Below, piece after piece: positions 1 through 11,465 of a stretch of 64,000 nucleotides of DNA (position 1 is the stretch's first letter; each line of letters starts with the position of its first letter). The position numbers and the translations under genes were made by a program. Below the pieces are notes generated by a model, which did no database searches, was not told the origin of the DNA, and saw only the letters and a list, made by a program, of their open reading frames with translations. The DNA lies in NCBI GenBank assembly GCA_015698045.1, contig BLAL01000025.1, positions 372,001 through 436,000 of the forward strand, in the 5' to 3' direction. The DNA is from Rhizophagus clarus. Taxonomy: Eukaryota; Glomeromycota; Glomeromycetes; Glomerales; Glomeraceae.

Positions 1-79
1 GAATATATTGTGTTTATGTTGCTCATTATATCCTTTTTTTAAAAATTTATTATTAATTAATCATTAATTGTCTCCGTAG

Positions 80-515
80 CGATTCGTTGGTTGTCCGCAA
101 TTGGCGCTGGCGTTGTAACAAATTTCGATAAAAATGGGGCATTTTTGCAAACTACAGATGGTATGCAACAGGCAGTTAAAGCCTTGAAAGGTAAGTAAAG
201 AATTAAAACATATACTGTTCAAATGTTTGCGAATATCAATTAAATAATTTATTTTATTAGATTTGTTAGAAAAACAAGAACAATCTTTCTTGAGTAAAGA
301 AATTTTACGTCTTAATCGAGAAATTGACATTATTAATAAGGCAGAAAATATCTTTCGGGAAATACAGGATATACTTGAAGAACGGTACGATTTTTCCGTT
401 AGAAATAAATCTATATTTCTCGTTAATATTCTCATTTTTATATTTTAAATTGAATAGTGAAAAAATACTAAATGGTCAAATCGGAAGTCAGATTATTGCC
501 CAAGGTCGAAAGTAA
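80..515 (+). CDS. 3' end of an unrecognised gene (5' part outside window)
   Basis: Three exons read in one frame when spliced: about 80-190 (after a TAG acceptor), 261-384, and 458-515 ending in TAA. The first junction is GTAAGT..TTAG; the second is a weaker GGTACG..ATAG. The product segment is about 97 residues. It begins with a short hydrophobic stretch (RWLSAIGAGVV) and continues as a charged, probably helical coiled-coil segment (residues about 37-85, rich in L, E, K and I), ending in QIIAQGRK. I do not recognise the family. The gene runs convergently toward POLD4. The splice model rests only on frame continuity and consensus sites. Confidence 0.5.
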
Positions 516-895
516 TTTATGTCTTGGAGATCAAGTGATGTAGCTAATTGAATTTGAAAGAGAAATCATAAATTTTAAATAGAATTTACATCTTGTTAGC
601 ATAGTAAAATCTACTAATTAATTTCTGGTTCCAATAGAAATATTGCTGATTTCTGGCAATATGATTGGGTCAAAAGTGGTCATATGGTAAATTCAATGCA
701 ACGCTTCTAGTTTTAGTTCCAACTTCGAAATTTTTTTATAAAAAAGAATTATATCACATGATCTGATCGAGCCTTCGGCACGTGAAACTATGATTTTTTA
801 TCACAATAGCTGTAAAAGAAATATATTGACTGGATCATGTCTAATTTTCCCAATCTGAATATATTATATCTATTTTCTAAATTCAATAAAGCAAA
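516..895. other. Intergenic, convergent 3' ends
   Basis: AT-rich sequence between the 3' end of the first gene and the 3' end of POLD4. I see no convincing ORF, RNA gene or repeat in it; it probably holds both 3' UTRs. Confidence 0.5.
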
Positions 896-1570
896 TCAAA
901 CTCTGTCGTAAAAGACGCATTCATTTAGCTTTAAATTTTGTCTGATAACTTCGGAAGTCAACGCATCTTTAACTTCTTCAGGCGGATTCAAACCAAGCCT
1001 TTGAGCTCTCTCCCAACGTTCTAACCTTGTTAATCCAACACAAGAACCGAATTTATAATTAAGATCAAATCCGCGAAGGAGGTTTTCCATCGGTTTATAG
1101 TCATCATTGTGAAATGCTAAAGAGAAGAAATACTTGAAATAATTAAAAGTACGCGCTATTTATAAATAAACACTCGATTAATTATGATAAGGCTTACTGA
1201 GCTTTGATCGAATTTCTAGAATATCTACATCGCTTAATAATTCTTCTGAACCACTTTCCAAATCAATCGAAGCCTCACGAGTAACATCGTCTTCATTTAT
1301 TAAATCATCTCGATCAAATGCTTCATTTTCAGATTCGTCTAATTCAAGGGATAACCTCTGCCGATCTAAATCGTGGATTTTTTGTTCAACAAAAATCGAA
1401 GCCGCAGGAATTTCTTGATTAACATCAATAGATCTTTCTCCTCTCTTACTTTTTTCAATAGTTTGATTCTTTTTTTGTTTATCTTTTTCTGCTTTGTCTC
1501 TTTTAGTAGAGGTGAATATTCCAGATAGTTTCTGTTGAACCAACTTTTCAGAAGTTTTGAGTTTTGGCAT
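896..1570 (-). CDS. POLD4: DNA polymerase delta subunit 4 (p12/Cdm1 family)
   Basis: Two exons, 1570-1198 and 1116-896, joined by a GTAAGC..TTAG intron that keeps the frame. The C-terminal part carries the family signature: a leucine pair plus FDL, then Y-K-F-G-S-C-V-G-L-T-R-L-E-R-W, A-Q-R-L-G-L-N-P-P-E-E-V. This matches the conserved C-terminal half of the small polymerase delta subunit. The N-terminal half is charged and low in complexity, as usual. Residues 12-19 (Q12-x-x-L15-x-x-I18-F19) look like a PCNA-interacting peptide. The protein is a small accessory subunit of the replicative polymerase in the nucleus. The family occurs in animals and fission yeast and is absent from budding yeast. 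The length of about 197 residues is longer than the human protein because of the N-terminal region. Upstream (1571-1983) is the likely promoter, with nothing else visible. Confidence 0.88.
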
Positions 1571-1991
1571 TTTAAAGAAAAAAAAATGTCAGCTATCCTC
1601 AATTATATAAAAAGTCGCGTATTTACGTGAATGTCGATCTATCTATAATAAGTCATATAATGTGACAAATAGAATGGGGGACATTATAAAAATAAATGTG
1701 GTTGTGCCGATCATAATATATATATGGTACCGGAAGTCTATACTTGGAATTTGTTTGCCAATAGGAATTCGTGATTTTGTAAGAAAAACAAAACAATCAA
1801 ATATGAGCATGATATAAAAGGAAATTTTTTCAAAAAAATAAAATCGGCTTTAGGAATAGAAAAATAATAGATTTAATTCAGGTTTTAGGTTGATTTATAA
1901 AATTGATCAATAAAATTGTATTCATGTGATTTTTTTTATTTCAAAAATAGGATGATTATATAAAAATCATCTAATTTTAAATGCTTATAAC

Positions 1992-4900
1992 CAGTGTTGG
2001 CATTTACTGGAATATTGGAACCAGAAACATGTGTTCCAGTCTTCATATTCCAGTATTCCAATAACTTTTCTAAAATTTCAATGGAATTCCGGAATTTTGG
2101 AACTTAGTTTGGAATAATGGAATACAAAAATTACTTTGGAATACCGGAATTTTAATTTGGAACACCAGAATTACTAAATAAAATGTTTAATTTTATAAAA
2201 GAAATTTATTTATTTTATTGATAATTTGATATTATTTATATATATTTAGAATTTTAGCATGTAATTAATGTAATTAAGAAAGCATATCAGAAAAAAATCC
2301 AGGTGCTTCTAGCCCAAATTTGAATAAAGTTGTTAAATCCCATTTTGCATCGTCATTATCAGCAGGATGAATTTGATTTTACAGTAATGCATTAAATTCG
2401 GAAGAATCTTCATCTATTTCATCACCTGAAATATTATTAACTCCATTATTAGTATCTTCTTCTTCTAATATTTCAAACCATGATCTTATAAATTCATCCC
2501 GTTCATTATTCTCATTATTTTCATTATTTTCTTTATCACTTTCATCATAAAATACTTCATCATTATCCGTATCCAATTCTAATGATTCCATTTGATCCTC
2601 TGCTACATCATTTCCAATAGGTACTGCTATTCTGTCATTTTTAACTTTCTCATTTTCAATAGAAATATTTTTCATAAATTTTTGTCTCTTAAGTTCACCT
2701 CTAATTTGTGCCATCCACAGTACCTTAGAATATTAAAGATTAAAATAGAGTTAGTAATGATAAAATATAAAATATATTACTAATATTTAAAAAAGAATAC
2801 TTGCATTCAATCTATTTCGTCTTTTAGTGTGCAAAAACCTCATAGTTGAAAATAGGCGCTCACATGAAGCAGAATTTACACATATACTAAATAATCTATT
2901 GCTATTTGTGATAATTCTGGTACTGAATCACTTAAAAATGACTAATAATCTAAAGGATTTTTTTCTAGTTCTTGTAAAGAAGATTCATTAAATGAAAATT
3001 TGTTTTCTTTATATGCTAATAATTCTCGTATCATAGAAATTGGTTTTTCACCAAACCATTTAAAAAAATAGTACTGAGCCCACTTATTAAGGTTAATGTG
3101 AGAAATTTTGTCATTGGATGTGAAAAATCGTAATTTATAGGATGGATGTAAAAAAAAAGATAAAATAAGTAAAGGTTGCTCCCACGATTTCCAACGATTC
3201 ACTAATCTCATTGTCATCATCCCCTTATAATTTTCATCATTATTTTCTAAAGTGCATTGCATGAAGTATCCAAAAGAATGTAATACGTCATATAATCTAG
3301 CCTTATCTCTCTGTAATATGTTTAATGCTGCACAAAATGGATAAAGAATTTGTTCTAATTCTGCAAGATTTAACCAAAAATCTGAATCATTAATAATTGA
3401 TACGATTACACTAGACATTATTTTATTGGAATTTGCTTCTGCAATTAAATCATCATGCATTACTGTTATATCGCTAAAATCATTTCTTCCTGCTAAAGAC
3501 TTTAAATAAGCAAATATTAGATATGTAATAAAATGAAATAATTTATTAAAAAGTAGTAAATAATTAATTAACAGAATAATTAAATTACCTTTAATGCACG
3601 TTTATTTTTAAGAACTGATTGATAGCAAAAATAATAAGAATTCCAACGTGTATCACCAGGTTGAATTAATGTGATGTATTTATTATATATTCTTTTTTGC
3701 TCATCATGAAGATCCTTTGTAAATATTGATGATGCATTAAAATACTTAACAATTGTAGTCGCTTTTTTAGAAGTTTCAAGAAATTTTGGTGATGATTTAA
3801 AAACATCAGCTACACAAAGATTTGCTTGATGTACAAAGCAGGGTAAAAAAACAATATCTTGATGTACATGTCTTAGTCTTTTTCTATTCATAAAGTAATA
3901 TTAGTTAATCATAATTAATAAATAAACTTAAGGAATATAATTTAAGAATTATTACCGAGCTGCATTGTAAGAAGAGGCAGAATCTGTAATAACAGTGTTA
4001 ATTTTCACATTTTTTGCCTTAGTATCAACTAAAAATTCATTAATTTGTTTAATTGCTGCTTTAGTATTTTCACGATCTCCACTAATATCTTTTGCTCCCC
4101 ATATTAACACTTGTCCATCTGATCTTGTAATCACTAAACCTAAAATATGTTGTTTAATTACATTTTTCCAACCATCGAGTGAAATAGAAATGCCGTATTT
4201 ATCTTCTTTAGCAGCAATTTCTATGTTTTCTTGTACATTTTTAGCAGATTCTTTTAATATGGTATCTGCTAAAGTTTTTCGGCTTGGTAGTTGTAGTAAA
4301 GGTGAAATAAAATTGAAAAATTTGATTGTTTCTTGATTCTCCACCCACTGGAAGGCCCATCCATTAGAAATTGTCATTCGTAATAACAATCTATGAAATA
4401 TAGGTATTTCATTTGGAAGAATTTTTCTTCCAATAAATTGATTCAAAGTAGTTTGTATTTTACTCCCTTGTTCAAAACTATCTTGACGTAATCACTTATA
4501 TGCACCACAACTATCTGTTAAATGTGTCGTAAATAACGTACGATCATCTTCTGTCTCATCTAAATAATCTTGTAAAGTTTCTCGTAGATTTTGAACTAAA
4601 TAAAAGTTATCCATAGTTAATTAACTAAATTAAAAATAAATACATTTATTTTTACTAGAAACCTAAAATTTTCTTACATTGATTCATCTCTAATTGTCTT
4701 TTCAAATTATTGGTAGTACAAAGTTCATTTGTTCTTTGTTTTCTTGCTTTAATATTTTCTTTTACATAATTAATTTTGTCTGGATAAGTAATTTTAAAAT
4801 TTTCACATTCAGATAAATGTTTACCAATACTAGAAACTGTGTTTGATATTTTTAATTTTTGAGCCTCTGTTTCAGCCTAAGCAAGACCTTTTACAGCTAT

Positions 4901-5272
4901 ACATCCCTTACATATCGCTAAACAATTGCTTTGATTAATTTTAATATTTTTATCCACTTGAACAAAATCACAAAAACAATGTAAGGGTTTTCCACCACCA
5001 GCATCACGATTTGACATTTTTTGAAAGAAAAAAAAAAATCAAAAAAAATTTTGAAAAAAAAGTTAACGTTTAGATAATCAGATCTATACTATAGAGTAAA
5101 AATATATTACACTGGAATAACTGGAATACTGGAATTAATTTAGGAACAGATTTCCAGTATTCCATTAAATTCTGATATTCTGATATTCCATTAGTATTCC
5201 ATACATGTTCCAATATTCCAGTTTTCCGATTCCAGTAAAATTTTCACCAGAAACTGGAATTTTCCATCACTG
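1992..5272. mobile_element. hAT-family DNA transposon (copy 1), complete ends, decayed transposase
   Basis: The element starts CAGTGTTGG and ends CCATCACTG, giving imperfect terminal inverted repeats of the hAT CAGTG type. It is flanked on both sides by the same 8 bp, CTTATAAC (1984-1991 and 5273-5280), the target duplication length diagnostic of hAT elements. About 180 bp inside each end (1998-2170 and 5105-5265) are packed with variants of TGGAATA(C/T)TGGAAT in both orientations. These are probable subterminal transposase-binding repeats. The interior holds a minus-strand hAT transposase relic. Total length is 3281 bp. Confidence 0.93.
2379..5017 (-). pseudogene. hAT transposase relic (BED-like N-terminus, DUF659-like core, dimerisation tail)
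   Basis: Reading from 5017 down, the product begins with a Cys/His-rich segment (CFCDF, CKGC, H..C) resembling a BED/BED-like zinc finger. It continues into a DUF659/hAT-like core: ISISLDGWKN, ITDSASSYNAAR, FVHQANLCVADVF, GDTRWNSYYF. It ends in the hAT dimerisation motif SCERLFSTMRFLHTKRRNRL near 2870-2810 and an acidic tail. The frame is broken by a TAG near 4877, a TGA near 4494 and a frameshift near 2890. Other gaps (3460-3580, 3891-3952) could be introns. This copy is therefore probably not functional. Confidence 0.82.
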
Positions 5273-5825
5273 CTTATAACAACTTTTTATATAGCAGATA
5301 GATGGTTTTTTGAAAATCTGACCAGTAATTTAATAGTACTTGTTTTGAAAAATAAAATTATCAGTTTATTTTCTTTAAAACTTTATTTTTTTAAAGTATT
5401 GAAAGATTTATAAATACCTTAATTTTATTGTCAAGTATAGACTTTCAGCACTATTGATATCCTTATATCACCTTACCAACTATTTATTAATTATATAGTA
5501 AATTTGAAAATATTGAACCTTAAAATTTCAGGCATTACAGAAATTTAGACAAAACTTAAAACTTCTATAGATTATAGTTTAACTGTTTAATTATTATCAA
5601 AATGTTTATTTTGATAAAATAGATTTAACAAGTTATAAACTATTAAATTTAAATCATTAATAGTTATCACAATATCATTAAAATACTTTTATTTTCTAAT
5701 TATATATATATTATTATTATTAAATTTTACTAATTCAAATTTTAGAATTTAAATAATATTTATATAAAAAATTTTAATTAATATTATTTTATTAAAATTT
5801 TAAAAATTATTACTAATTACTAATA

Positions 5826-5990
5826 GAAATAATGTATTTACCATACCTTGTGTTATAAATTTATATATATTTTTATGTTTATCATTTGCCATTTTAAGGG
5901 GGGGTACAGTATATAAACTAATAATTGACATAAATAATTTACAAAAAAAAGAATGCATTAAAACACAGGGTGCGGTAAATAAATTCACTC
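5826..5990. mobile_element. Mutator-like MITE, copy A (9-bp target duplication)
   Basis: A 165-bp element with inverted ends GAAATAATGTATTTACC and GAGTGAATTTATTTACC (second end on the opposite strand). It is flanked on both sides by TTACTAATA (5817-5825 and 5991-5999). The related copy at 46322-46487 lies in the opposite orientation and has its own 9-bp duplication. Nine-base duplications point to a Mutator-like (MULE) mobilising transposase; none is encoded here. Confidence 0.85.
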
Positions 5991-6211
5991 TTACTAATAA
6001 TAATGCAATTTTAATAAAATTTGATATACAGTAATAAATTCAAACTAATATTAAGCCATTTGTAAATTTCAAGTATATATTATTATATAATATTTTTAAT
6101 TAAACTAGTAATTAATTATAATATTATTACCTGACTACTAATTGGTATTTAGGATTTTTTTCACCAATTATAAACTGGTGGACCAATTAGTATATCCAGG
6201 ATGATAAAAAA

Positions 6212-6299
6212 GTTATTTACTATGTTATATGTAATAATCAAATAGGTTATCATCCTTTGGATGATAATCCATTTATTTACTACTAGCATAGTAAATAAC
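6212..6299. repeat. 88-bp near-perfect palindrome
   Basis: The outer arms GTTATTTACTATG / CATAGTAAATAAC and the inner arms TTATCATCC / GGATGATAA fold on each other almost end to end. It is probably a very short foldback MITE. No convincing target duplication is visible. Confidence 0.6.
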
Positions 6300-6520
6300 A
6301 ATTACTTATAATAGGATCTTAAAAACTATAAAAATAGATTGTTTTAAATTTCAAAAAAATTATTATAACCTTTATTCAAGTTAAGCAAAAATTTTACTAA
6401 TAACATTATCTAATTTATCATAGCAGATAGTTGATTATTATATGACTTCAAAATCAGATATTTATGATTATTATTATAACTATTAAGTAATAACAAAAGT
6501 TTATTATTATTATTTTAAAA

Positions 6521-7002
6521 TTACCGTATATCACGGGCCACAGTACCCCCCTTATGCATAGTACCCCCCTCAAAAAATTTGCTAGAATTTCAAAGTACCC
6601 AGGTACTTTACATAGAGAATTCCAATTTAAAGCTTAAAATTTTGTAAAATACCCAGGGTATAATACTAGGTTTATATATAATGTATATTCCAGATATATA
6701 AAAATGCCAGAACAGTCAGTTTTGGCTTTTTTTTGCATTTTTATATATATAAAAACGCCAGAACAATCAGTTTCAGCATTTTTTTTTTACTTTACATATA
6801 AAAAACTCTGGAACAGTCAGTTTCGGCATTTCACCAATCTAATTAAACCCGGGTATTATACATGGCATGTACCCCAGGTATTTTAAAAATCCTGTACCCC
6901 CTTATGTATAGTATCCACCCGTGTATAGTACCCCCAGGTACAGGCCAAAACCCACAAAATTTGCAAGATATCCAAGGTACTGTAACCCGTGATATACGGT
7001 AA
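6521..7002. mobile_element. Inverted-repeat element with internal hairpin repeats
   Basis: The ends are inverted copies of TTACCGTATATCACGGG followed by (C/T)(C/T)ACAGTACC. Next to them are runs such as GTACCCCCCTTATG on the left and GTACCCCCTTATGTATAGTA-like sequence on the right. The centre (about 6700-6835) has three degenerate units of TATATAAAAA-(C/T)GCCAGAACAGTCAGTTT(T/C)GGC. These are related to the hairpin array at 33.2-34.6 kb. No clear target duplication could be assigned. No coding capacity is seen. Confidence 0.65.
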
Positions 7003-7635
7003 ATAAATTTTATTGTTTAAATATTTAAGAGAATGAAATGGCTTTCTATAACCTTTATTTTCTATTAATAAAAAATTTTCTTTTAATACCATTAGTATTA
7101 CTTAATTATATAATTTATATTTTGAAGAATTTTTTTTTGATTTAAATTATAACCTATAAGAAAAATAATTTTTTTTTAAAAAATAAATAATTTATTGCAA
7201 AAATAAATAATTTAACTAATATTAAACATATTTTCATGAAAATACTATAGTTAGATATTACTTAATTTTGCTTTTATTTGAATATAAATTGAAATTTTAT
7301 ATACATTTATTAAATTAATGTACTTTGCATATGATAATATTATTTATTAATCATTTTTATAATAGTATTTATATGAAAATGACAAATTTGGTTGATAATA
7401 CTAGAAAAGTTTTCTGCAAAAAGCAAAATTTTTCTTTTTGAAATATAAAACTTCCAATTTTTGTAAAAAGTAAAATTCCTTTTTTTTGGATTTTATGTAA
7501 TATCATGGCCAATAAAATAAGGTTACACAATATGAATTTATTTATACAGGTATTCTAAACATTACAAATTTTTAATTATATAGATTATAGCATTGCACAA
7601 AATTTTTATTAAATTTTTTTGCCCAAACTTATATC

Positions 7636-9210
7636 TCATACTTGCTTATATTCCCTTAATATCTTTGGTATAGATACAAAATTTTATAATTTTGAGTAAG
7701 AATATAAAAAGTGTTACATGCATGAAAACACAAGAAATATTTCTTACCACAGGAACGCTTGTACATGGAATCATGCCAACTTCGGTGATTACAGTTGTAA
7801 TATACTTTGATGGTGTTAAATCATACAACAAGTTCAAAAGTTTTAGATCTGGTTTATGAAGCCATCCATCCAACAGCCCTGCTTTTGGAGTCGAAGTTGT
7901 AGAAATATTCACCATTTCATCAGGATTTCCTAAAAGAATACAAATTACAATCAGATTAGTGAAAGATTTTAAGGATATTGTTAGAACTTATTCCTTTCAC
8001 CTTGCCTTGTTCATTCATGACAAATGAATCCAATTGAACCTTCTCCGCAAACTTATATGTCTCGCAACACACAATAACAGGAATATTTTTTTCCTTAGCC
8101 ATCATTGCCACCATTGCAGTACCAACTCGTGAATAAAGTGCACCATTTGACATGAAGGCATGTGCGCCCAGAAAAACTTTTGAAACATCCTTTAATACAA
8201 ACCCAACAGCATGAAGAAAGGCATACGTACAACTTATTCCGGCATCGACAAGACATCTCAAGAGTCCTTTTCCTTGAAATTATTGGAAGAAAAAGCTTAA
8301 TAATATTTGAAAAAAGAAAGCTAATCATAATGAAAATATTAGTTACCTTCGAGTCTCGGTCTTGAATCTACAATGATAACTTTGAACTGTATTCCTTTTG
8401 CGTGAGCTTCTAATAATAATGCCTGTACAACTGACGACCTTTATTTTTTTTCAATAGTTTAGAATTAGTATATAAAATGAATCAAAAAACACAGAGAATC
8501 AAATTGTACCTAGCATATGTTAATATTACATCGCCATCCTGTATTTTCTGTAATCCATAGCTAACTATAACGCGGTCTGCAACTGTAATACGATCACGGA
8601 TAAAGTTATCGATTTTCCCACATAACAAAAGTTTAGCCTATGGAAAAATATATTAAAATTTAAAAATAATTCGGTAAAATAGCACAAAATATCTAAACGG
8701 CATACATCATCATCTGCTAAATCAATATCCATCGTAGATATCTCCAATTTTAAGTGCCGAATTGCATTACCCATACCAACTGACATAGGTCTTGAATTCA
8801 CCAAGTAACTTATTTGGGGAGACAAATGAGTAGGCAAATGACGAGACAAAGTCGTCCCCTCTGGTGTTTTGTAATCTTGAATTACCTATGAAATTATAAT
8901 TTAATGACGTGACATTTAATAAAAACATTCGCGCAAATTATTAAACCTTTTTGAAAGCTGTCAAAGTAGCAATACAACGAGCGTTAGCCCCGCAAATTTT
9001 AAAGTCGGCAAATTGTAATCCTATAACTAAAACCGCGGGATGAATATCTCTGGAAGCTAAACTTGCATTAGCACCTTTCGCGATTTCTAAATGAGAAAAC
9101 AATTCAGCAACTTGTTTATTGCTGCTTTCTTTCGCTTCTTTTGGTTGCTTTTCTTTATGTTTTGTCTTGGTTCGTTCTTTTATAGATTTTTTAGCACCTT
9201 CGTTTTCCAT
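7636..9210 (-). CDS. EIF2B4: Translation initiation factor eIF2B subunit delta
   Basis: Regulatory subunit of the guanine-nucleotide exchange factor that recharges eIF2 with GTP (yeast GCD2), in the cytosol. The product starts at 9210 with a short Lys-rich N-terminus (MENEGAKKSIKERTKTK), shorter than in many homologues. Its later exons carry family motifs: VIIVDSRPRLEG, LVDAGISCTYAFLHAV, KVFLGAHAFMSNGALYSRVGT, VIVCCETYKFAEKVQ, and the terminal DLTPSKYITTVITEVG with SVPV. The last exon is only 27 nt (7662-7636) and encodes ILREYKQV plus stop. The preceding exon is 7929-7748. The exon before it must end at 8006 with a GC donor (CAAG/GCAAGG) to keep the frame; the nearby GT donor would break it. 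It is divergent from EXO1 across about 220 bp. Confidence 0.93.
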
Positions 9211-9434
9211 TACAAAAATTAATGTTTTTTTTAAGTTAATATCAGATATAGAACGGGTATATTAGGTATATTAGGTATATTAGATGTAAATATAATTCAT
9301 AATTCACATCAAAAAATGATTATCCAAACCGCAGTAGATTTTCCATGGAATGACTGATTCGCGATTTTATATTAAATGTACTTTTCTTTTTTGTTTTTCT
9401 TTAGATAGATTCGAGTTTGTAAACTAAATATAAA
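9211..9434. promoter_or_regulatory. Divergent promoter region EIF2B4 / EXO1
   Basis: 224 bp between two divergent start codons. It contains three exact tandem copies of GGTATATTA at 9256-9282. No specific factor site can be named. Confidence 0.4.
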
Positions 9435-11465
9435 ATGGGTATTAACCGTCTCCTTCAAAAATTAAAATCTATACAAACTAAAATTTCAATATCAAAATAC
9501 GCAGGATGTACAGTAGGGGTGGACGCGTATTGTTGGCTACACAAAGGAATTCATGGCGAAATTACTTGGAAAAAACCGTAAATTATATTATATTTTTTTT
9601 GATATTTTTCTTATAGTTGGGCTATTTGCATAATAATTCATTTAATTAAAAGATATGTAGAATATTGCATTAAAAGAGTTAGAATGTTGAAGGAGTTCAA
9701 TGTTCGACCACTCATAGTTTTTGATGGAGGATATCTACCGGCCAAAAATCGTATCGAACTGATACGCGAACAGTTTGTATCTTTGGAGTGGGAAGGGGTA
9801 TTAATAAAGAATATTTGGTAATTAATCATCTGAATTAGAAAGCGACAAGAATACAGCAGAATTGGACGTGAACTTTTTAAAAAAGGTCGAATTCGCGAAT
9901 CTTTTCCTTTTTTAAAGAGAGGTGTCGATGTTACACCAGAAATAGCTCACAAATTCATCGAGGTATATAATTGTATTTCTTCGACTCATTGATCAACATA
10001 ATCTTCACATTAATTCTTTTAGGTATTACGCGCTGAAAATGTAGCATATGTTGTTGCACCTTATGAAGCTGATGCGCAATTGGCTTATCTTGAGAAAAAA
10101 AAACACATTGCAGCTATAATAACAGAAGATTCAGATTTACTAGTTTTTGGATGTAGAACTGTAAAAAAAACCATATCTTATTATATTCAATTTTTTTTTA
10201 ATTAAACACTTTAAAAAAGATAATATTTCAGATTTTGATTTCTAGGTAATATATAAATTAGAACCAAATGGAAATGGAATAGAAATATGTCGAGATAAAT
10301 TTGGAGATGTAGAAGAGATTAATATGCTTGGTTGGACAGACAAAAAATTTCGGCACATGTCTATGCTAGCGGGTTGTGATTATTTGCCTTCAATACCTGG
10401 TATTGGCATCAAGTCTGCGCATAAGTATATAAGAAAATATAAAACCGCAGACAAGGTGAGTTTTAAAAAACGTTATTTAAATCTTTAAACATTAATAATT
10501 CTATATAATGTATGGCAGGTAATTCAATCTTTGAAGGGGAATAATAAAGTAAAAGTACCACCAGATTATGAGAATGATTTTAAAAAAGCAGAATTGGTAT
10601 TCTTGTACCAACGTGTGTTTGATATTGAAACTAAACGTTTAGTCACTTTAAACCCGGTTTCAGAAGATTTGGATATTTCACTTGACACAGATTATATTGG
10701 ATCGTATCCTATAATTTATGCTTTATTTACCGCTTTGGTCTTGTTATGTTTTTAAATATGTCTTAACTCGAATAATATAGTAACATGGATGAAAATATTG
10801 CCATGAGTATTGCGATTGGTGAAATCAATCCAATAACCATGAAGCCAATAATACAAGCGAAAGAAAATGTAAACTCATTACCACCATATAGTGAAATAGA
10901 TTTTTTGAGTACGAATGACCCATTTACGTGTAATCCGTTTGATTTAGCTGAAATTACAATGAATCGAGAGAATATTTCTTTAATCGAGAACGTAAGTTCA
11001 CACAAAAAGGTAACCAAATTGTTGCCTTTGAGTGGATTATTAAGATATTTTTCATAATTAAAGGATTCTTTGAAAACAAGTGGTCAAAGTTCCATATCAC
11101 CGGCAAACAAAAGACAGAAAATATTTACCAACTTAACCGGTAAACTGAATTATGATCCATTTAATTCGATAAGTTATAATCAACGATCTGTTGGAAAATT
11201 TTTAAAGTAGAATTTATTGAACCTTTAAAAATAGATAAATCACAACAACCTGTAATAAAGTGTAATCCAGCAATTAATTTAGATGAGATGAAACAAACAG
11301 ATTATCATAATAATGCCGAATTAACAGGTAATGTTAATGTTAAAATTATAGGAAATTAAAAGGTCGATTGATTATTCTTTTTAATATCTTTAAGAATGCG
11401 AACGACTTGTGACCAAAGGATGGGCAAATAAATATTCGAGAAAACGTAAATGGAATAATAAATAA
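9435..11465 (+). CDS. EXO1: Exonuclease 1 (Rad2/XPG family 5' nuclease), possible frameshift near C-terminus
   Basis: 5'-3' exonuclease and flap nuclease of mismatch repair and double-strand-break resection, in the nucleus. The multi-exon product starts [11 protein letters not shown], the conserved N-terminus. It carries [26 protein letters not shown], the active-site block [14 protein letters not shown] with [13 protein letters not shown], and the helix-hairpin region [23 protein letters not shown]. An extra segment [16 protein letters not shown] follows, as in EXO1. Near 11200 the frame reads [10 protein letters not shown] then TAG (11207-11209). One extra T in the preceding T-run would restore an open frame through 11330 and a last exon (about 11395-11465) ending [11 protein letters not shown]. 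The break falls inside a PCNA-box-like QRSVGKF(F). It could be a sequencing error or a real truncation. Confidence 0.9.

Larger units (their letters stand above)
5281..7635. other. Gene-free AT-rich interval with small inverted-repeat elements
   Basis: No supported gene lies between the hAT element and EIF2B4. The interval holds a Mutator-like MITE (5826-5990), an 88-bp palindrome (6212-6299) and an inverted-repeat element of about 480 bp (6521-7002). The remainder is A/T-rich sequence. Short ORFs here have biased composition and no recognisable motif. Confidence 0.6.
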
